Assembly: GCA_009760855.2 (NCBI GenBank)
Contig: WPIO01000001.1
Location: 13,397,001-13,461,000, forward strand
Source: Cristatella mucedo
Taxonomy: Eukaryota; Bryozoa; Phylactolaemata; Cristatellidae
Direction of reading: 5' to 3'
DNA: 64,000 nt
Made by a program: the position numbers and the translations under genes. The notes below the pieces were generated by a model, which made no database searches, was not told the DNA's origin, and worked only from the letters and a program-made list of their open reading frames with translations. Positions 43,611 to 57,105 of this stretch are shown here, piece by piece. The stretch's first letter is position 1, and the number at the start of each line of letters is the position of its first letter.

Positions 43611-44809
43611 TGTAGTGATGGCCAGTTAGTTGTACTATGGGCTTCGAGTTATCCAATATGGCAGGTGCTGTGAACATCCAGCTCCCGGTAGCTGTCGAAT
43701 AGACTGCAAAGAGTTAACAACATGAATTTGTCGTATTAATGTATGGGTGCTAGTGGTTACTGCCGTGCTCTGCTACAGTCGACATAGCTGCATTGTTTTG
43801 TGTAGCAACTACAGCTCGTTACTTCGAGGCACTAGCTCCATCAGTATCGGTCGAACGTCTGCAAGGACTAGCACCCATGACATGTGCTGTGCCTGTAGCC
43901 TAAGAAATTTTGCTCAGGAGCTGCCACAGAGCATAAAACAGTATAACTCATCTGTATAGTGCCTTAACAAAACATAATAGCAGTCGGACGGTTGACCTCG
44001 AGGGGGCATGTCATTATTTTGAAACTTTAACATTTTTTCCTACCTTCAAGTGATATTCTGCTGAGATCTGACGACTCTGACCTGCCGACTGAGATCACGA
44101 CCTCAGTCGTCAGAGGCTATTACCTTAACCCCTGTGCCAAAGTGTATTCAATAATATAATGGGAACACCTAATTATAGAAGGGCTGAACAGAACGGCTGT
44201 AGCCCTTTGGTCCTAGGGGCAGACAAGATCTTGCTTGCACACTCTTGATGCACCCGTCAGGCTGAAGCGCTTGCCTCCTGCTGCATCCATGTTTGAACAA
44301 ATAATTGACAAAGCTTTACTCCCACAGTTGAAGTTTTTGTTATCCAACTCGCGCAACCGAGTTAATATACCGTAGCTTTAGCTGCTCCTCACTGAGCTGG
44401 GCGATGTTGACTAAGTTGGCCTACTATGCAGCCAAGATAGACTATACATCCAACTCAAGTGCATAGAGGCCAATCAATCAGAGGAATGCAGGCCTGAATT
44501 GAGACTGCATCTTAACCTATCCCGTGGAATCCCACGAATCTCTTATGCAGTTGGTACTGTATAAGTGCACAGTATGATTAGTCGTTAGCCCTATGCATTT
44601 AAAGAGCATATTCATTTGAATAATGGTCTACAATTTAGTTAATTCTATCAGAGTTAATCCACTTTTCACTATTTCAGCTAGTAGAGCTGAAATTCAATGT
44701 CTAATAAAAAAGATGATAAAGCAGTGAAAAGTATGAATTTTGAAGGTAATGATCCAATGTTAAACCAAGATCAGCTATGAACAAAATCTAAATAAGAAAG
44801 TAAAGTAAA

Positions 44810-44950
44810 GGGTAGCTGATTCAACTGTCTCAGTAATATGGTAGCAGAAAAGTCTTAATGGCTATCACCCAGCTTGCAATGCAATAACGATTGTGTGCTG
44901 AAGGATTACAATCCACGATCAGGGTCGTGAAAAGCAATAGGTGCCTCGTC
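44810..44950 (-). repeat. tRNA-headed SINE, family A, decayed
   Basis: Reverse of the family tail (AGCTGATTCAACTGTCTCAG) followed by a decayed tRNA-like head (CCACGATCAGGGTCGTG). Confidence 0.4.
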
Positions 44951-45009
44951 GTTCAAGATTTGAGTGCTGCAGGATGACTGGGACAACTGTGTGCCACGGT
45001 ACACGTTTG

Positions 45010-46104
45010 AACGTTTGAATACATCAAGAGCCTTTGCTTTGATCCCTCCCAGCCTTCGAGCACCTCAAATTCTCTAAACTCACTTGCTGCATGCATTGAT
45101 GACATCCCCACATGGATGGCAGCAAATTTTCTAAAACTAAACGATGATAAAACTAACTTACTTGTTATGGGCAAACCCAGTGTGATTCAGAGATTGGAAA
45201 GGCTGACGCTCAAAATTGGCTCTGCCAGCATATCTCCTGTCGAATCAGCTCGAAATCTAGGTGTCATATTCCAAAGCGACCTCTCGTTAGACGACCATAT
45301 CGGCTCCACAGTCAAATCTGCCTAATTTCAGCTTCATAACATTGCTAAAATTCGGGCTTGTTTAGATAAAGATACCACGTCCAAGTTAGTTCATGCATTC
45401 GTGACATCCCGTCTCGACTTCTGCAACTCACTGCTTACTGGCCTACCAGCATGTGCGATCAGGCGATTGCAGCTGGTGCAAAACTCTGCAGCTAGGCTTG
45501 TCTGTCGTGAGCGTCGCAGTTGCCATATTACTCCACTTCTCGCCGACCTGCACTGGCTACCAGTCAAGCAATGGATTGACTTCAAGGTTTTGTCGCTCAC
45601 TTTTAGGTCCCTTCATTCTATGGCTCCAGCCTATCTCTCCGACATACTCCCCCATCAGGCCAAGCATCGTACCACCTGCTTTTCGGAATCCAACAGTCTA
45701 GAAATGCCTCGTACAAACCTCAAATCCTTTGGAGACAGTGCATTTAGTTCGTATGCTTCCAAAGCCTGGAACTCCCTCCCGACCTGCGTCAGAACATCCC
45801 CTGACCTGACCACATTTAAAAGGAATTTAAAAACACACCTATTTAGGACAGCATTTAGTGGGTCCCTGTGATTCGTCCTTCACGTGCTTATGAGTGCTGA
45901 CACTGTGCATGCTGCCACTAACCACATTTGCATGCTGACCCTATGCATGTCACCCCTAACCATGTTATTCATCTTGTTTGTTTTTCAAGCATGATTTTAC
46001 TTACCATTTAATTGCATTTCCCTTTGCAGTAAATGTAAAGCGCCTAGAAAGAGATTGAGTTCTCTGGGGGCGCTTTATCAAGTACATTATTATTATTATT
46101 ATTA
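45010..46104 (+). mobile_element. L2/CR1-like LINE 3' end, young, one nonsense codon
   Basis: Starts in the segment following the RT YADD box (LCFDPSQPSS) and ends in (ATT)n at 46104. The frame is interrupted by TAA at about 45323 (SA* where sister copies have SAY). Confidence 0.92.
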
Positions 46105-46784
46105 ACTCCTGCCGAACTGGAATAGCCAACTGCTCCTGTCCCATTCTGACCGTGGTCAAAGGGCAGGCTCCACCTAGCTGGGTGACCCCCCCAGCTGGCT
46201 ATATCATGTATCAACAGCTAGCAAATCTTACTGGGGTCATGCTGGGTGTCTAGCCGAATAGTCAGGTTGGATGTCAAGGCTCGTTGACCCCGGTTGTGCC
46301 AGCTCTGTCTGCAAGGTTAAGTGGATTGCTGTGGATTGCTGGTGGTTCTGTCAGCCGATGGACCTAGCATACTTACCTTGCACTTGTGAAAGCAGTCAAA
46401 AGTGTACACTATAAAAGCCGAACGAGAACTACGTAATTAAACTAAAGTGAACATGATCTCTGCTCCCAATGGCATGCTGTTTTAATCCTTATCCATTGCA
46501 TCAGTGCTTCAACTTCAATTTCATCAGTGCCTCAACTTCACTCAACCTCAAAATCACTTTCATGTTACGAACCCGGTTAGTCATTAATTAATCGTTATTC
46601 ATAGAAATCAATGTGACTGCAGATCTGTCTTGGATATGTTCCTCCTCATGGGCACCATTGACCTCCATTAGCAAGTGGGCCATGTTCACTAAAGATGATG
46701 GCATTTTAGTTCGAGGTGGGCTCACAGCATATGGCAGAGCTGTGCACCTTTCGGATAATGCTTGCATCTCCCTCAGGCCATATT

Positions 46785-46790
<6 letters not shown>

Positions 46791-46817
<27 letters not shown>

Positions 46818-46820
46818 CTG
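46791..46820. repeat. (GT)n microsatellite
   Basis: Pure TG run followed by a few imperfect units, in the TRPM intron. Confidence 0.95.
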
Positions 46821-46943
46821 TGTGTATATTCTCCCTTCTTCTGTTCCTAGTCTCCTTATACGAATGTAATTATAATAATAATGGTATTATTGTTGTTATG
46901 CTAATATGAATATTAGCTTTTAGTCCGCCTGTTGAATTTTTAG

Positions 46944-47157
46944 TACATACGTCTGGACTACATGACACCGCCGGAGCACGTGCTGGAGCTCCTGCTCAAC
47001 CACTGGAAGTTGCAGCTGCCACGGCTTCTCATTTCGGTACATGGAGGCATTTCAAACTTCGACCTGCAGCCCAAGCTTAAGAGGGTATTCCGAAAGGGTC
47101 TCGTGAGTGCTGCTCACACAACTGGTGCATGGATCATTACCGGGGGCACAACGACAG
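46944..47157 (+). CDS. TRPM-family channel exon (SLOG core, LISVHGG ... GAWIITGG)
   Basis: Acceptor TTTTTAG at 46943 and donor GACAG|GTAAGA at 47157/47158. It reads [18 protein letters not shown], then [20 protein letters not shown], then [17 protein letters not shown]. The VHGG and TGAWIxTGG blocks are diagnostic of the TRPM N-terminal SLOG-like nucleotide-sensing domain. Phase 1 at its end; the split Gly is completed at 50755. Confidence 0.95.
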
Positions 47158-47974
47158 GTAAGACAGTGGCTGAAGACCGTAGCTGCTTTTGATTTGGCAG
47201 TTACAAATCTGCCTCCCCAGCAGTAAGTTCTCGGGAAGTTGCTCGGATCTTGTTCATTGATGCTTTTTACTACAGTAGGTGTAGGCTGTTCGTCTTTGAA
47301 TCGCCATTGAATCATCACTAGACTTCAATGTCAGGCTAAGGACTGGAGAGACTGAGGAAGGCAGCAGGTGGTAAAATGTCCCGATTGGGAAGGGGCTAGG
47401 CTGTGTAGCTCATTGTAATCAAGAACCATAGTAGTGCTGTGCTAGATGCTCTATAGAGACTTTTTCTGGAAACACGGTCAAGGTGGTGGTAGGTTTCTTC
47501 TTCCCCTTGGCTTTTCTTACACAGTAGGGCCTGACTTAGAATAGTGCCTTGCACTATCATACTGCCCGAAGTAGTGCCAGGTTGAAGTCTGGCCAGTGGT
47601 TTTTAAAGTTACTGGCTTTTTAACCTGTCAAAAACTGTTTGTTGGATACAAAAGAGCTGATATCAGATATAAAGGATAATGTAGCAGATAATCAAGCGAC
47701 CTGTGTTTAAGAATACAGGCGTTAGCTCATATTTGCACTGTGCTAGGCTCCTAATACTTCTTCACCTCTCTAATGCACTGCAGTCAGAAGTGGGTTTGTT
47801 TCATGAGTCTAGTGATTGCAGGAGCACTTGCACTTTTTCAGTAACTTGCATGGCGGTGCAATGACTCCATTCGTTGTATGAATGTTTAGTGAGAATGTGA
47901 ATGGGGAACAAACAGCAAGGTGTGAACTAAATTCTCCCATGTGAGGAAACTGAGCTGTGACTTCAGAAGTGTTG

Positions 47975-48945
47975 CTCAGAAAATTTTCTTAAATTGAATA
48001 ATGATAAAAATCAACTTACTAGTTATGGGCAAACCAATTGTGATTCAGAAATTGGAAAGCCAGATGCTCAAAATCAATTCTGCCAACATACCTCCTTTTG
48101 AATCTGCACGAAATCTAGGTGTCATGTTCCTTAGTGACCTTTCATTGGACGACCACATCAGCTCCACAGTCAAGTCTGCCTACTGTCAGCTGCATAACAT
48201 TGCTAAAATTCAGGCTTCTTTAGGCAAACATGCCATGTCTGAATTGGTCCATGCATTTGTGACATCCCGTTTTGACTACTGTAACTCACTGCTTGCTGGC
48301 CTACCGGAATGTGCAATCAGGTGCTTACAGCTGGTGCAAAACTCTGCAGCTAGGCTTGTCTGTCATTAGTGTCGAAGTTGCCACAGCATACCACTTCTCG
48401 CCGACCTGCACTGGCTCCCAGTCAAGTGACACATTGACTTCAAGGTTTTGTCGCTCACTTTTAGGTCCTTTCATTCTTTGGCTCCAGCCTACCTATCACA
48501 TCTACTCCTCCACCAGGCTAAGCATCGTACCACCCACTTTTCGGAATCTAACTGTTTAACTGTCCCTCGTAGAAACCCAAAATCTTTTGGAGACCGTGCC
48601 TTTAGTTTGTATGCTCCCAAAGCCTGAAACTCTCTCCCGACCTTCATCACGACATTTTCTAACTTGTCCACATTTAAAAAGAACCAAAAACGCATCTATT
48701 TATGAGAGCATTTAGTGGGTCCCTGTGATTTGTCCTTTATGTGCTTATGTGTGCTGACACTACTGCATGCTGTCACTAACCATACTTGCATGCTGACCCA
48801 GTGCGTGTTACCCCTAACCATGTTATTCTTGTTTATTGAGCATGCTACTACTAACTATTCGATCCTGCTTCCTTTGCAGCAATCGTAAAGTGCCTAGAAA
48901 GAAATTGAGTTCTCTGAGGGCGCTTTATCAAATATATTATTTTTA
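47975..48945 (+). mobile_element. L2/CR1-like LINE 3' end, older
   Basis: Same RT C-terminal region as the young copies, with several stops (for example TAG at about 48367) and many substitutions. The tail is near 48940. Confidence 0.85.
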
Positions 48946-50754
48946 TTATCATCTCTCTCACACACACACAAACACCAGGGTGGACCAATAGACACAGCTC
49001 ATCCACTCTCTAGTTAGCAGACTATCTTTACAGTTGTACTGAGAGCTGCAGCTACCTGATACTACTTGGTGTTAGGTGCAGCCACGCTGTCGGAAAAGTG
49101 AACAGGCGTAAAATGCAAAAGCCTGCTCATATTCGGAGTGAGGCAGACCTCTAAACAGAGCACTTATGCTGATGGAAAACTGTGCTGCACACAAGGGTGG
49201 CTGCATGTATATCCAAATTATGTCGTGCATCCAAATGATGGGGCAGGCTAAGCAGAGGCTCCCGAGCATCAAGTCTTGCAAAGAGCTTTCATAGAGTGAA
49301 ATGTCAGACGACTCGAGGATGCCACATGCCGATGAAATGTGATAGTACAAATAGGGAGCAGGGGACGTACAAGCAGGAACCTATATCATCCACCGACTTG
49401 CCGACGTGTAGGCCAAGACCACTGGCGATTTTCGCAGCTAGTGAGAAAGCTAAATCCGACGAGAAAGGTAAACATGGAACTACCCTTAGCGCAGCCTTCC
49501 CAGTCTCCTTGCCAATTGCATAATCCTAATTTATACTCAAAACTGATCGAATTGAAGCTTGTTTATTCCAGCAAACATTAGTCGTTGCCAACTCTGTCAT
49601 TCTTCAAGTCTGCAATCATTCCGTAAGCAACGCAGCTGCACTTATGCATGGGTTAGCACGGGCAAGTACTCACCAGCCGACCATAGGTGCCATTGTCGGC
49701 TGGCTCCTCTCACTGGTGCTTGTGGACAGGTTCGAGAGGGTATGCTGGAGAACTATGTACTGTGTGGGTGATGACAAGCTTCCTCAGAATCTTCCGTCAG
49801 CACACTGCTTGTATTTGTGCATTGAGGTCAGAAGGCAACTAGGCCATAAGAAGTAGTGTGCTACTTTCTATGTGATCTGCTGTTCATATGGCCATGGCCT
49901 ATATATTACTTTGTGGATAAGTTTATGTAAGGCAATTGTAATTGCTGGTGCCGGTATTTCATGCAAGCTAGCGCTCTGCCCACGAGAGTCCTACTTCTCA
50001 TGCTTCTTACAAAAGTGTCCTGTAACAAAATCCTGCTGAGGTAATGTGCTATTCCATCCAGACTCGGTGAGTCTGGGCTAAGTGGTGCTTGTATTTGTAA
50101 TTCCCGAGTCTTTTCTATGCTCAGTCCCGTGCCAGACGACGTTGGGTAGTTCTGTTATTGAAATTATGGCTGCACTCACAGCGGCTGAATAAGGCCACAC
50201 ACTGCTCAGACCTCTAGCCCAGCAGAAGTGCTAAGCAACGCTGCAGCAGACTGCGCATGTGGTACTTAATCCCTGCCAGCACAGACCTGTGTTAGTCAAG
50301 CAGTGGACACTGTCTGTAGTCGCCAAGTACAGTGCACGAAATGCTTGCAGTTCTGCACCAATTTTCAATTAAAAACACATTCTTTTGAACAATATAACAA
50401 GTTGGACTGATTCGTGTAAACGACAGTTTAAAGTTTATAGCTCTTTTTTGTGTGAAGCAGAACAATAATCTAGATTGCACAAATGGTATGGCACTGGCAC
50501 AGAAAACCGGAGGTTGTACGATAGTTCATTGCGCGAGGCGAAATTTGCCTGCAATCAGTCTCACGGCTGATGGCATTTGATCGGCAGATGGCATTTGATC
50601 GTACTATATTTTGAAAGGCTAGTCAGTTTGCATTAGCATATTAGAGTATTCGTCTTTTGTGCACGACATTTTACCATGTCACATGCAATGTACAGCATGA
50701 GTTAAGATGCAGTGGCATGCAAGTGTCAATGCATTCACCTATGTCTGTATGCAG
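48946..50754. other. intronic stretch without recognisable feature
   Basis: Part of the intron between TRPM exons 47157 and 50755. Short (CA)n near 48960. No other exon or known repeat seen. Confidence 0.5.
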
Positions 50755-50885
50755 GTGTTATGAAACATGTCGGTGAGGCGCTATACAAACGTCTTGCTAA
50801 ATTCAGTCACAAGAAGAACATTGTGGCTATAGGCATGATCCCATGGGGAGTTGTATCTCAACGCGACGACCTGATAGCAAAGGAT
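50755..50885 (+). CDS. TRPM-family channel exon (KHVGEAL ... IGMIPWGVV)
   Basis: Acceptor TATGCAG at 50754 and donor GAT|GTAAGT at 50885/50886. It reads GVMKHVGEALYKRL, then NIVAIGMIPWGVVSQRDDLIAKD. This matches the TRPM segment after the GAWIxTGG block and includes the conserved GxxPWG. Ends in phase 0. Confidence 0.95.
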
Positions 50886-51825
50886 GTAAGTTTGACAATC
50901 TTAAAAATTTTGCTGTAGCATTGGTTGCTGTGCTGGCTCTGAAACAGATTTCCAAATATTTCTGCTTGCGAACAGACTCAATGTTACCAGCAATTTACTC
51001 AAGATCGCCCTATAATATCACAGCTAATCTGCTAGCAGTATGCAAATGACTCCATTGTGCTGTTTAGTGCTAGTTTTGAGCTCTTAGTTACTTCATATGC
51101 ATCTGGATTGTGCCAAACTTTCATGAATTAAATGACAATAAGACTACCATGGTACTGTATTAGCAAATCCAATATCCCTCAAAGCAACAGAAAGCATTGC
51201 CCTCACAAAACTGGCTCTGCCTCCGTTTCCCTAAGCCTCTTTCTGAGTCCTCAGTAAATCTGCCCACTTTCAGCGGTATAGTATTACAACAATTTGTGCA
51301 TGCATAAGTAAGAGTACCATATATGTGTTTAGTACCTAGAAATAGAGATTTAGTTTCCTTAGTTGCTATATAAATTAATCTGTAGAATTATGAATTTATA
51401 TAATTCCCATCCCTTTGCTCTCACTTCCATTGCTAGCCTTAGCTGACCAATTGGAAGGGAACCGTGCAAATATGAATGAAATGTTAAAATGCACTCTCAT
51501 AGATGAAACTTATATCTTAAAGTAGAAAAAGCAAAAGTGAGAAGTTGACAACTGCAACAAATATAAACTTTTTGGAGTAGCTGTGTATCCAGAACAAAAG
51601 AGAGCACTCACCCCCCTCAGAAGCTACACAAATATCTCAGACATCACCCAGACAAATAGGAAATGCCACTCAGTTTACTACAGCTGACACTCAACAAAAG
51701 CAAGTATTTCGTCAAACTTAGCAGCAGCAAATCGTTTTTATTTCCTGCTGCTGGAGACAAAATTCTGTCTCAGCCCCACGACAGAGGCCCCTGGTTGCTT
51801 GTCTTTTGAAATTACTGCTTTCTTT

Positions 51826-51905
51826 AATAATAATAATAATAATAAGGTATTAGTATAGCAACCCAAGAAAACTAAATTTCTTTCTATGCACTTCACACAT
51901 GCTTG
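51826..51905 (-). repeat. L2/CR1-like LINE 3' tail, diverged
   Basis: Inverted (ATT)n tail plus a diverged terminal block. Confidence 0.65.
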
Positions 51906-52949
51906 CGTCGGAAGCTAAAATTCTCTCACACATTCAGCCATGGAAGGATTGCCGAGGACATGGTAGTGGAGATTTCCCCATCTTACCTAGACCTGCATAG
52001 GTCCTACAGCCAGATACTCTCTCCAGTCACCACAGCAGGTGCAATGGTTGCAGCTTGGCACTCAATTTGCAATTATAAACACATGCATTCATTCACTCAT
52101 CACACCAGCATTCGGCTCGAGCACCCGAGTGAAAATATAAAGCCTTTCATTTAGCATCGAATGAAAAGGTAGTCGCTCATTCAATTAGCAGTGGGCCGGT
52201 TACACAGAGGTTATGTTTCATTCCTTCTCGAGGCAAAATTCTTTTTCGGTACTCAGTCCAACGGCAGCCGGTCTCTGGGTCGCTTTTTCTTTTGACATTT
52301 CTCCTTCTACAAGGATTTTGCTTCGTAAGATGCCTGGGCCCACTAGCTAGATCAACAGACCCTCAGGCTAGCCTTCAAAGGCAAAGTTGAAGGTTTCTGT
52401 AATTTCTTACGGATATAGGTTAGTTCATTAGTAACTACAGAGTAGCACAATAGCCAGCTGGCTGGCATGTTCTGTTATGACTTTCTAGACATACTATTTA
52501 GCATAAACAAATGTTTCTGATCAAGATTATGAGTGAAGGCCATAGCTATTTAGCTAAGACATGTTGCATATACCAATGTTTACATATGTAGTATGTCTTC
52601 ATTATAAAATATTCATACAGGATATAATGATTCGATTATCATACAGCATGTCTGTATTACATAAGATTTCACCTCTCGTAAATATTTAATGTGCCATCGC
52701 TGATGGCACCAATGGGGCTCCATTGGACATTCATACTGTACACTCTTCAAACAAACGGTGTCCTTATTACGAAGTATGAATTTGTGTTCATGCTTTGGAT
52801 TGAATCATAGGCATACAAAGCTACCTCATTCTGCAGCCATGGTAGGACTTTATTATATTCTGGTTGGAAATGATGTCGGAATATAATGGCATTTGTAGTG
52901 GGCAGCCGCCGTCCATAATTGCTTTCTGACAGAGCATCTTTGTTAGCTG

Positions 52950-53281
52950 TGGGTAGCCCGGAACTCACTCCCGACTGACGTCAGGACATCCCCTGACTTG
53001 ACCACATTTGAAAAGAAGCTAAAAATGCATTTATTTATCACAGCATTTAGTGGGTCCCTGTGATTTAACCTTTGGGTGCTTATGTGTGCTGACACTCAGC
53101 ATGCTGCCACTAAACATATCTGAATGTGAACCCTATGCATGTTGCCTCTAACCATGTTATGCTTGTCGACATTGAGCATGCTACCACTAACCGTTCGATC
53201 ATGTTTCCTTTACAGTATATTTAAATGCCTAGAAAGAGATTAGGTTCTCTGAGGGTGTTATACAAATGTATTATTATTATT
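52950..53281 (+). mobile_element. L2/CR1-like LINE 3' end, short
   Basis: Begins in the GxxxxLT..RTSPDLTTF segment, then the 3' UTR and (ATT)n tail. Confidence 0.8.
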
Positions 53282-54059
53282 GCTTTGGTTAGGTAGATCA
53301 GCTCACATGACATTCACACAGTCTGTCTGGCATTGGTCCTTAGGTCATCCATCTAGTATCGTTACAGTGATAATCATCAAGTACTATCAACAATGCTTGT
53401 CACCTTGATCTTTATAGATATTTTAATGTAAAAGAATAATCTTGCATTGCAATATCCACTGTTATAATTGTTATGTTTGGTTTTTGCATGTAAGTTTTAC
53501 TGTTATGCTAGTACCCACTCACTGCAGGCTAATATTAGCAGTGGTGTAGGTGTGCTCATGGCAGCCACGAGCTTTCACCCGAGCTAGCGCCACGAGCTCA
53601 CCCTATGAGTTGGAGCCTCGGTCTCGAGCCACGTCACGACAGTGACCGTAGGCGAGAGCTCAGGCTCAGCTCTGAGCTCATGTGCTCTCACCAGCAAGAC
53701 CTCTTTGTACAAAAGTATAATTTTACAAGCCTTTTAGTGTTGAAGTGCTTGGATCCTCATGGTAGCCTTCTGTAGTCTTGGGCGCAATTTGCTGCAAACA
53801 GATCACCCCACCAGACCGAGATCGAGCCACGACAGAGCAGTGATGTAAGCTCACAGTAGCTCTGGTTTTGCCGATGTGAGCATACGAGCTCAGTGATGTG
53901 CTGCATCGAGCATCCGAAAGGCTTCGACTGGTGGGTTTTTGTAATATCTGTGCTGGCCTGTGAGGGCTTTCAAGCGAGATCTATGATGCAAAGCACACAA
54001 AATACCAATCATACCTGCTAAATATCAAATCCAGTCTTGCCAACTTTCGATTACACTTT
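53282..54059. other. intronic stretch without recognisable gene
   Basis: Contains a cluster of GAGCTC-rich words (about 53560-53700) but no exon. Confidence 0.4.
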
Positions 54060-55192
54060 TCCACAGCTTCTAGTCAACATCTAGGCTTTCACTTCTATGC
54101 GGATGAAACTCAGTTGTACCTTTGCTTTGATCCCTCCCAGCCTTCGAGCACCTCAAATTCTCTCAACTCACTTGCTGCATGCATTGATGACATCCGATCA
54201 TGGATGGCAGCAAATTTTCTAAAACTAAACGATGATAAAACTAACTTACTAGTTATGGGCAAACCTAGTGTTATTCAGAAATTGGAAAGGCTGACTTTCA
54301 AAATTGGCTCTGCCAGCATATCTCCACTTGAATCAGCTCAAAATCTAGGTGTCATATTCCAAAGCGACCTCTCGTTAGACGACCACATCAGCTCCACAGT
54401 CAAATCAGCCTATTTTCAGCTTCATAACATTGCTAAAATTAGGGCTTGTTTAGATAAGGATACCACGTCCAAGTTGGTCCATGCATTCGTGACATCTCGT
54501 CTCGACTTCTGCAACTCACTGCTTACTGGCCTACCAGCATGTGCGATCAGGCGATTGCAGCTGGTGCAAAACTCTGCAGCTAGGCTTGTCTGTCGTGAGC
54601 GTCGCAGTTGCCACATTACTCCACTTCTCGCCGACCTGCACTGGTTACCAGTCAAGCAACGGATTGACTTCAAGGTTTTGTCGCTCACTTTTAGGTCTCT
54701 TCATTCTATGGCTCCAGCCTATCTTTCAGAGATACTACCCCATCAGGCAAAGCATCGTACCACTCGCTTTTCGGAATCCAACAGTCTAGAAATACCTCGT
54801 ACAAACCTTAAATCCTTTGGAGACCGTGCATTTAGCTCGTATGCTCCCACAGCCTGGAACTCCCTCCCGACCTGCATCAGAACATCCCCTGACCTGACCA
54901 CATTTAAAAGAAACTTATAAACATACCTATTTAGGACAGCATTTAGTGGGTCCTTGTGATTCGTCCTCGATGTGCTTATGCGTGCTGACACTGTTCATGC
55001 TGCCACTAACCACATTTGCATGCTGACCCAGTGCATGTAACCCCTAACCATGTTATTCATTTTGTTTGTTTTTCAAGCATGATTTTACTTACTATTCTAT
55101 TGCGTATCACTTTGCAGCAAATGTAAAGCGCCTAGAAAGAGATTAAGTTCTCTGAGGGCGCTTTATCAAGTGCAATATTATTATTATTATTA
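54060..55192 (+). mobile_element. L2/CR1-like LINE 3' end, young, with altered RT box
   Basis: Open frame 54114-54920 plus a few codons upstream. The RT catalytic box reads FYADETQLY (about 54097-54120) where the copy at 62298 has FYADDTQLY. The 3' UTR and (ATT)n tail end at 55192. Confidence 0.92.
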
Positions 55193-55732
55193 TTATCTGC
55201 CATCAGCCAAAATGCCTCAATACTGTGGTCACGAGGCTGTCCGTATGTGTACCTCGTGTTTTTCTGTAGGCGTGCATCGAGTACCATGCATCGATCTACC
55301 CTAGAAGTAATATGGCAGTACTCAATAGCAGCCACAACTACTTTTTGCTTGCTGATAATGGCAGCAGTGAGAAGTACGGAGCAGAGATTGGGTTAAGGAA
55401 GCACTTAGAGCACCATATTTCGCAGCAGAAGATCTCTTCACGTAAGTAAGACTTTGAAGAGTTGTTAGAGCCATGTGGGAAGCAGAGGTGGGGCTATTGG
55501 CATGCAGTACTGGCAGGCCAATACTCATATAGTTGGCTAATAATCCTCCATGTGTAAGCTCATGTAACACTTGCCCAGAAGCTTAGCATAACTGTAACAC
55601 AATTTGAATTTAAAATGCAGTTTTAAGTGCAGCCCACTCAGTGGTAATTCAGCCTAACAATATTGCCTGGTAGGACTTGCAAACTTCATCATTAACAATA
55701 GCCTCCCGACTTCACTAACACAGAGAAAAATA

Positions 55733-56750
55733 ATAATATTTTGTATAGCACCCTCAGAGAACTTAAATCTCTTTCTCAACACTTTACATTTGCTGCAAAG
55801 AAGCATGATCGGATGGTTAGTGGTAGCATGCTCAATAAACAACAAGAATAACATGGTTAGAGGTGACATGCACACGGTCAGCATGAAAATATGGGTAGTG
55901 GCAGCATGCACAGTGTCCCCAAAGGACGAATTACATATACCCACTAAATGCTGATATAAATATATGTATTTATAGCTTTTTTTAAATGTTAAGTCAGGAG
56001 ATGTGATGCCAGTCAGAAGTGAGTTTCAGGCTTTGGGAGCATATGAACTAAAGGTGTGGTCTCCGAAGTATTCGTACGAGGTGTAGGTAAACGATTAGAT
56101 TCTGACAAACGGGTGTTACAAGGCTTAGCCTGGTGGTAGAGTAGACCTGATAGTTAGACTAAAGCCAAAGAATGAAGGGACCTAAAAGTAAGTGACATAA
56201 CCTGAAGTCGATGTGCTGTGTAACCGGTAGCCAGTTCAGGTTGATGAGAAGTGGTGTGATGTGGCAACTGTGACACTCACGACAGACAAGCCTAACTGCA
56301 CAGTTTTCCACAGACTATAAGCACTTGATTGCACATGCCGGTAGACCAGCAAGCAGTGAGCTACAGAAGTCGAGAGAGGATGGAACAATGCATGGACCTA
56401 TTTAGACAAAGTATCCCCATCTAAGCAAACCCGAATTTGAGCAATTTTATGTAGCTGAAAGTAGGCAGACTTGACTTTAGAGCTGATGTGGTCGCCTAAT
56501 GAAAGGTCACTTGGGAACAAGACCTTCGTGCAGATTCAACTTGAGATATCCTGGCAGAGCTGATTGTGAGCAGGTTTTACAATTTCTGACACACTTGGTT
56601 TTCTCATAACTAGTAAGTTGCTTGTATCATCGTTTAATTTAAGAACGTTAGCTGCCATTTGCCATGTGAAGATGTCATCAATACATAAAGCAAGGAAGTG
56701 TAGAGACTTTGACGTGCTAGAGGGTTGGGAGGGATCAAAACAAGGATACA
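55733..56750 (-). mobile_element. L2/CR1-like LINE 3' end, old
   Basis: Inverted tail at 55733, then the RT C-terminal region with numerous stops up to about 56750, where a younger LINE tail has landed. Confidence 0.8.
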
Positions 56751-56751
56751 G

Positions 56752-56884
56752 TAATAATAATAATAATAATAATGCACTTGATAAAGCACCATCAGAGAAC
56801 TCAATCTCTTTCTAGGCGCTTTACATTTGCTGCAAAGGGAAACGTGATTGAATGGTGAGTAATATCATGCTTGATAAACAAATA
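56752..56884 (-). repeat. nested young LINE 3' tail 1
   Basis: (ATT)n tail and the terminal block with part of the 3' UTR. It inserts into the old minus-strand LINE, whose YADD-region sequence continues at 56885. Confidence 0.8.
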
Positions 56885-57074
56885 CAACTGAGTGTCATCT
56901 GCATAGAAATGAAAGCCTAGGTTGTGCCTGACACTCACATCGGCAAGAGAGAGTATTAACCCAAAAAAGAACCGGACGAAGCACAGAGCCCTGGGGTACC
57001 CCATACTTCAGTGGTTCGTCAGATGATCTTTTTCTGTTCTCATCAATACTCTTGAGTCTCCGACTGAGATAGGA

Positions 57075-57105
<31 letters not shown>

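Noticed and set aside
52747-52968. Minus-strand 73-codon frame as a missing TRPM exon or separate gene
   Set aside because: Wrong strand for TRPM and no recognisable motif.
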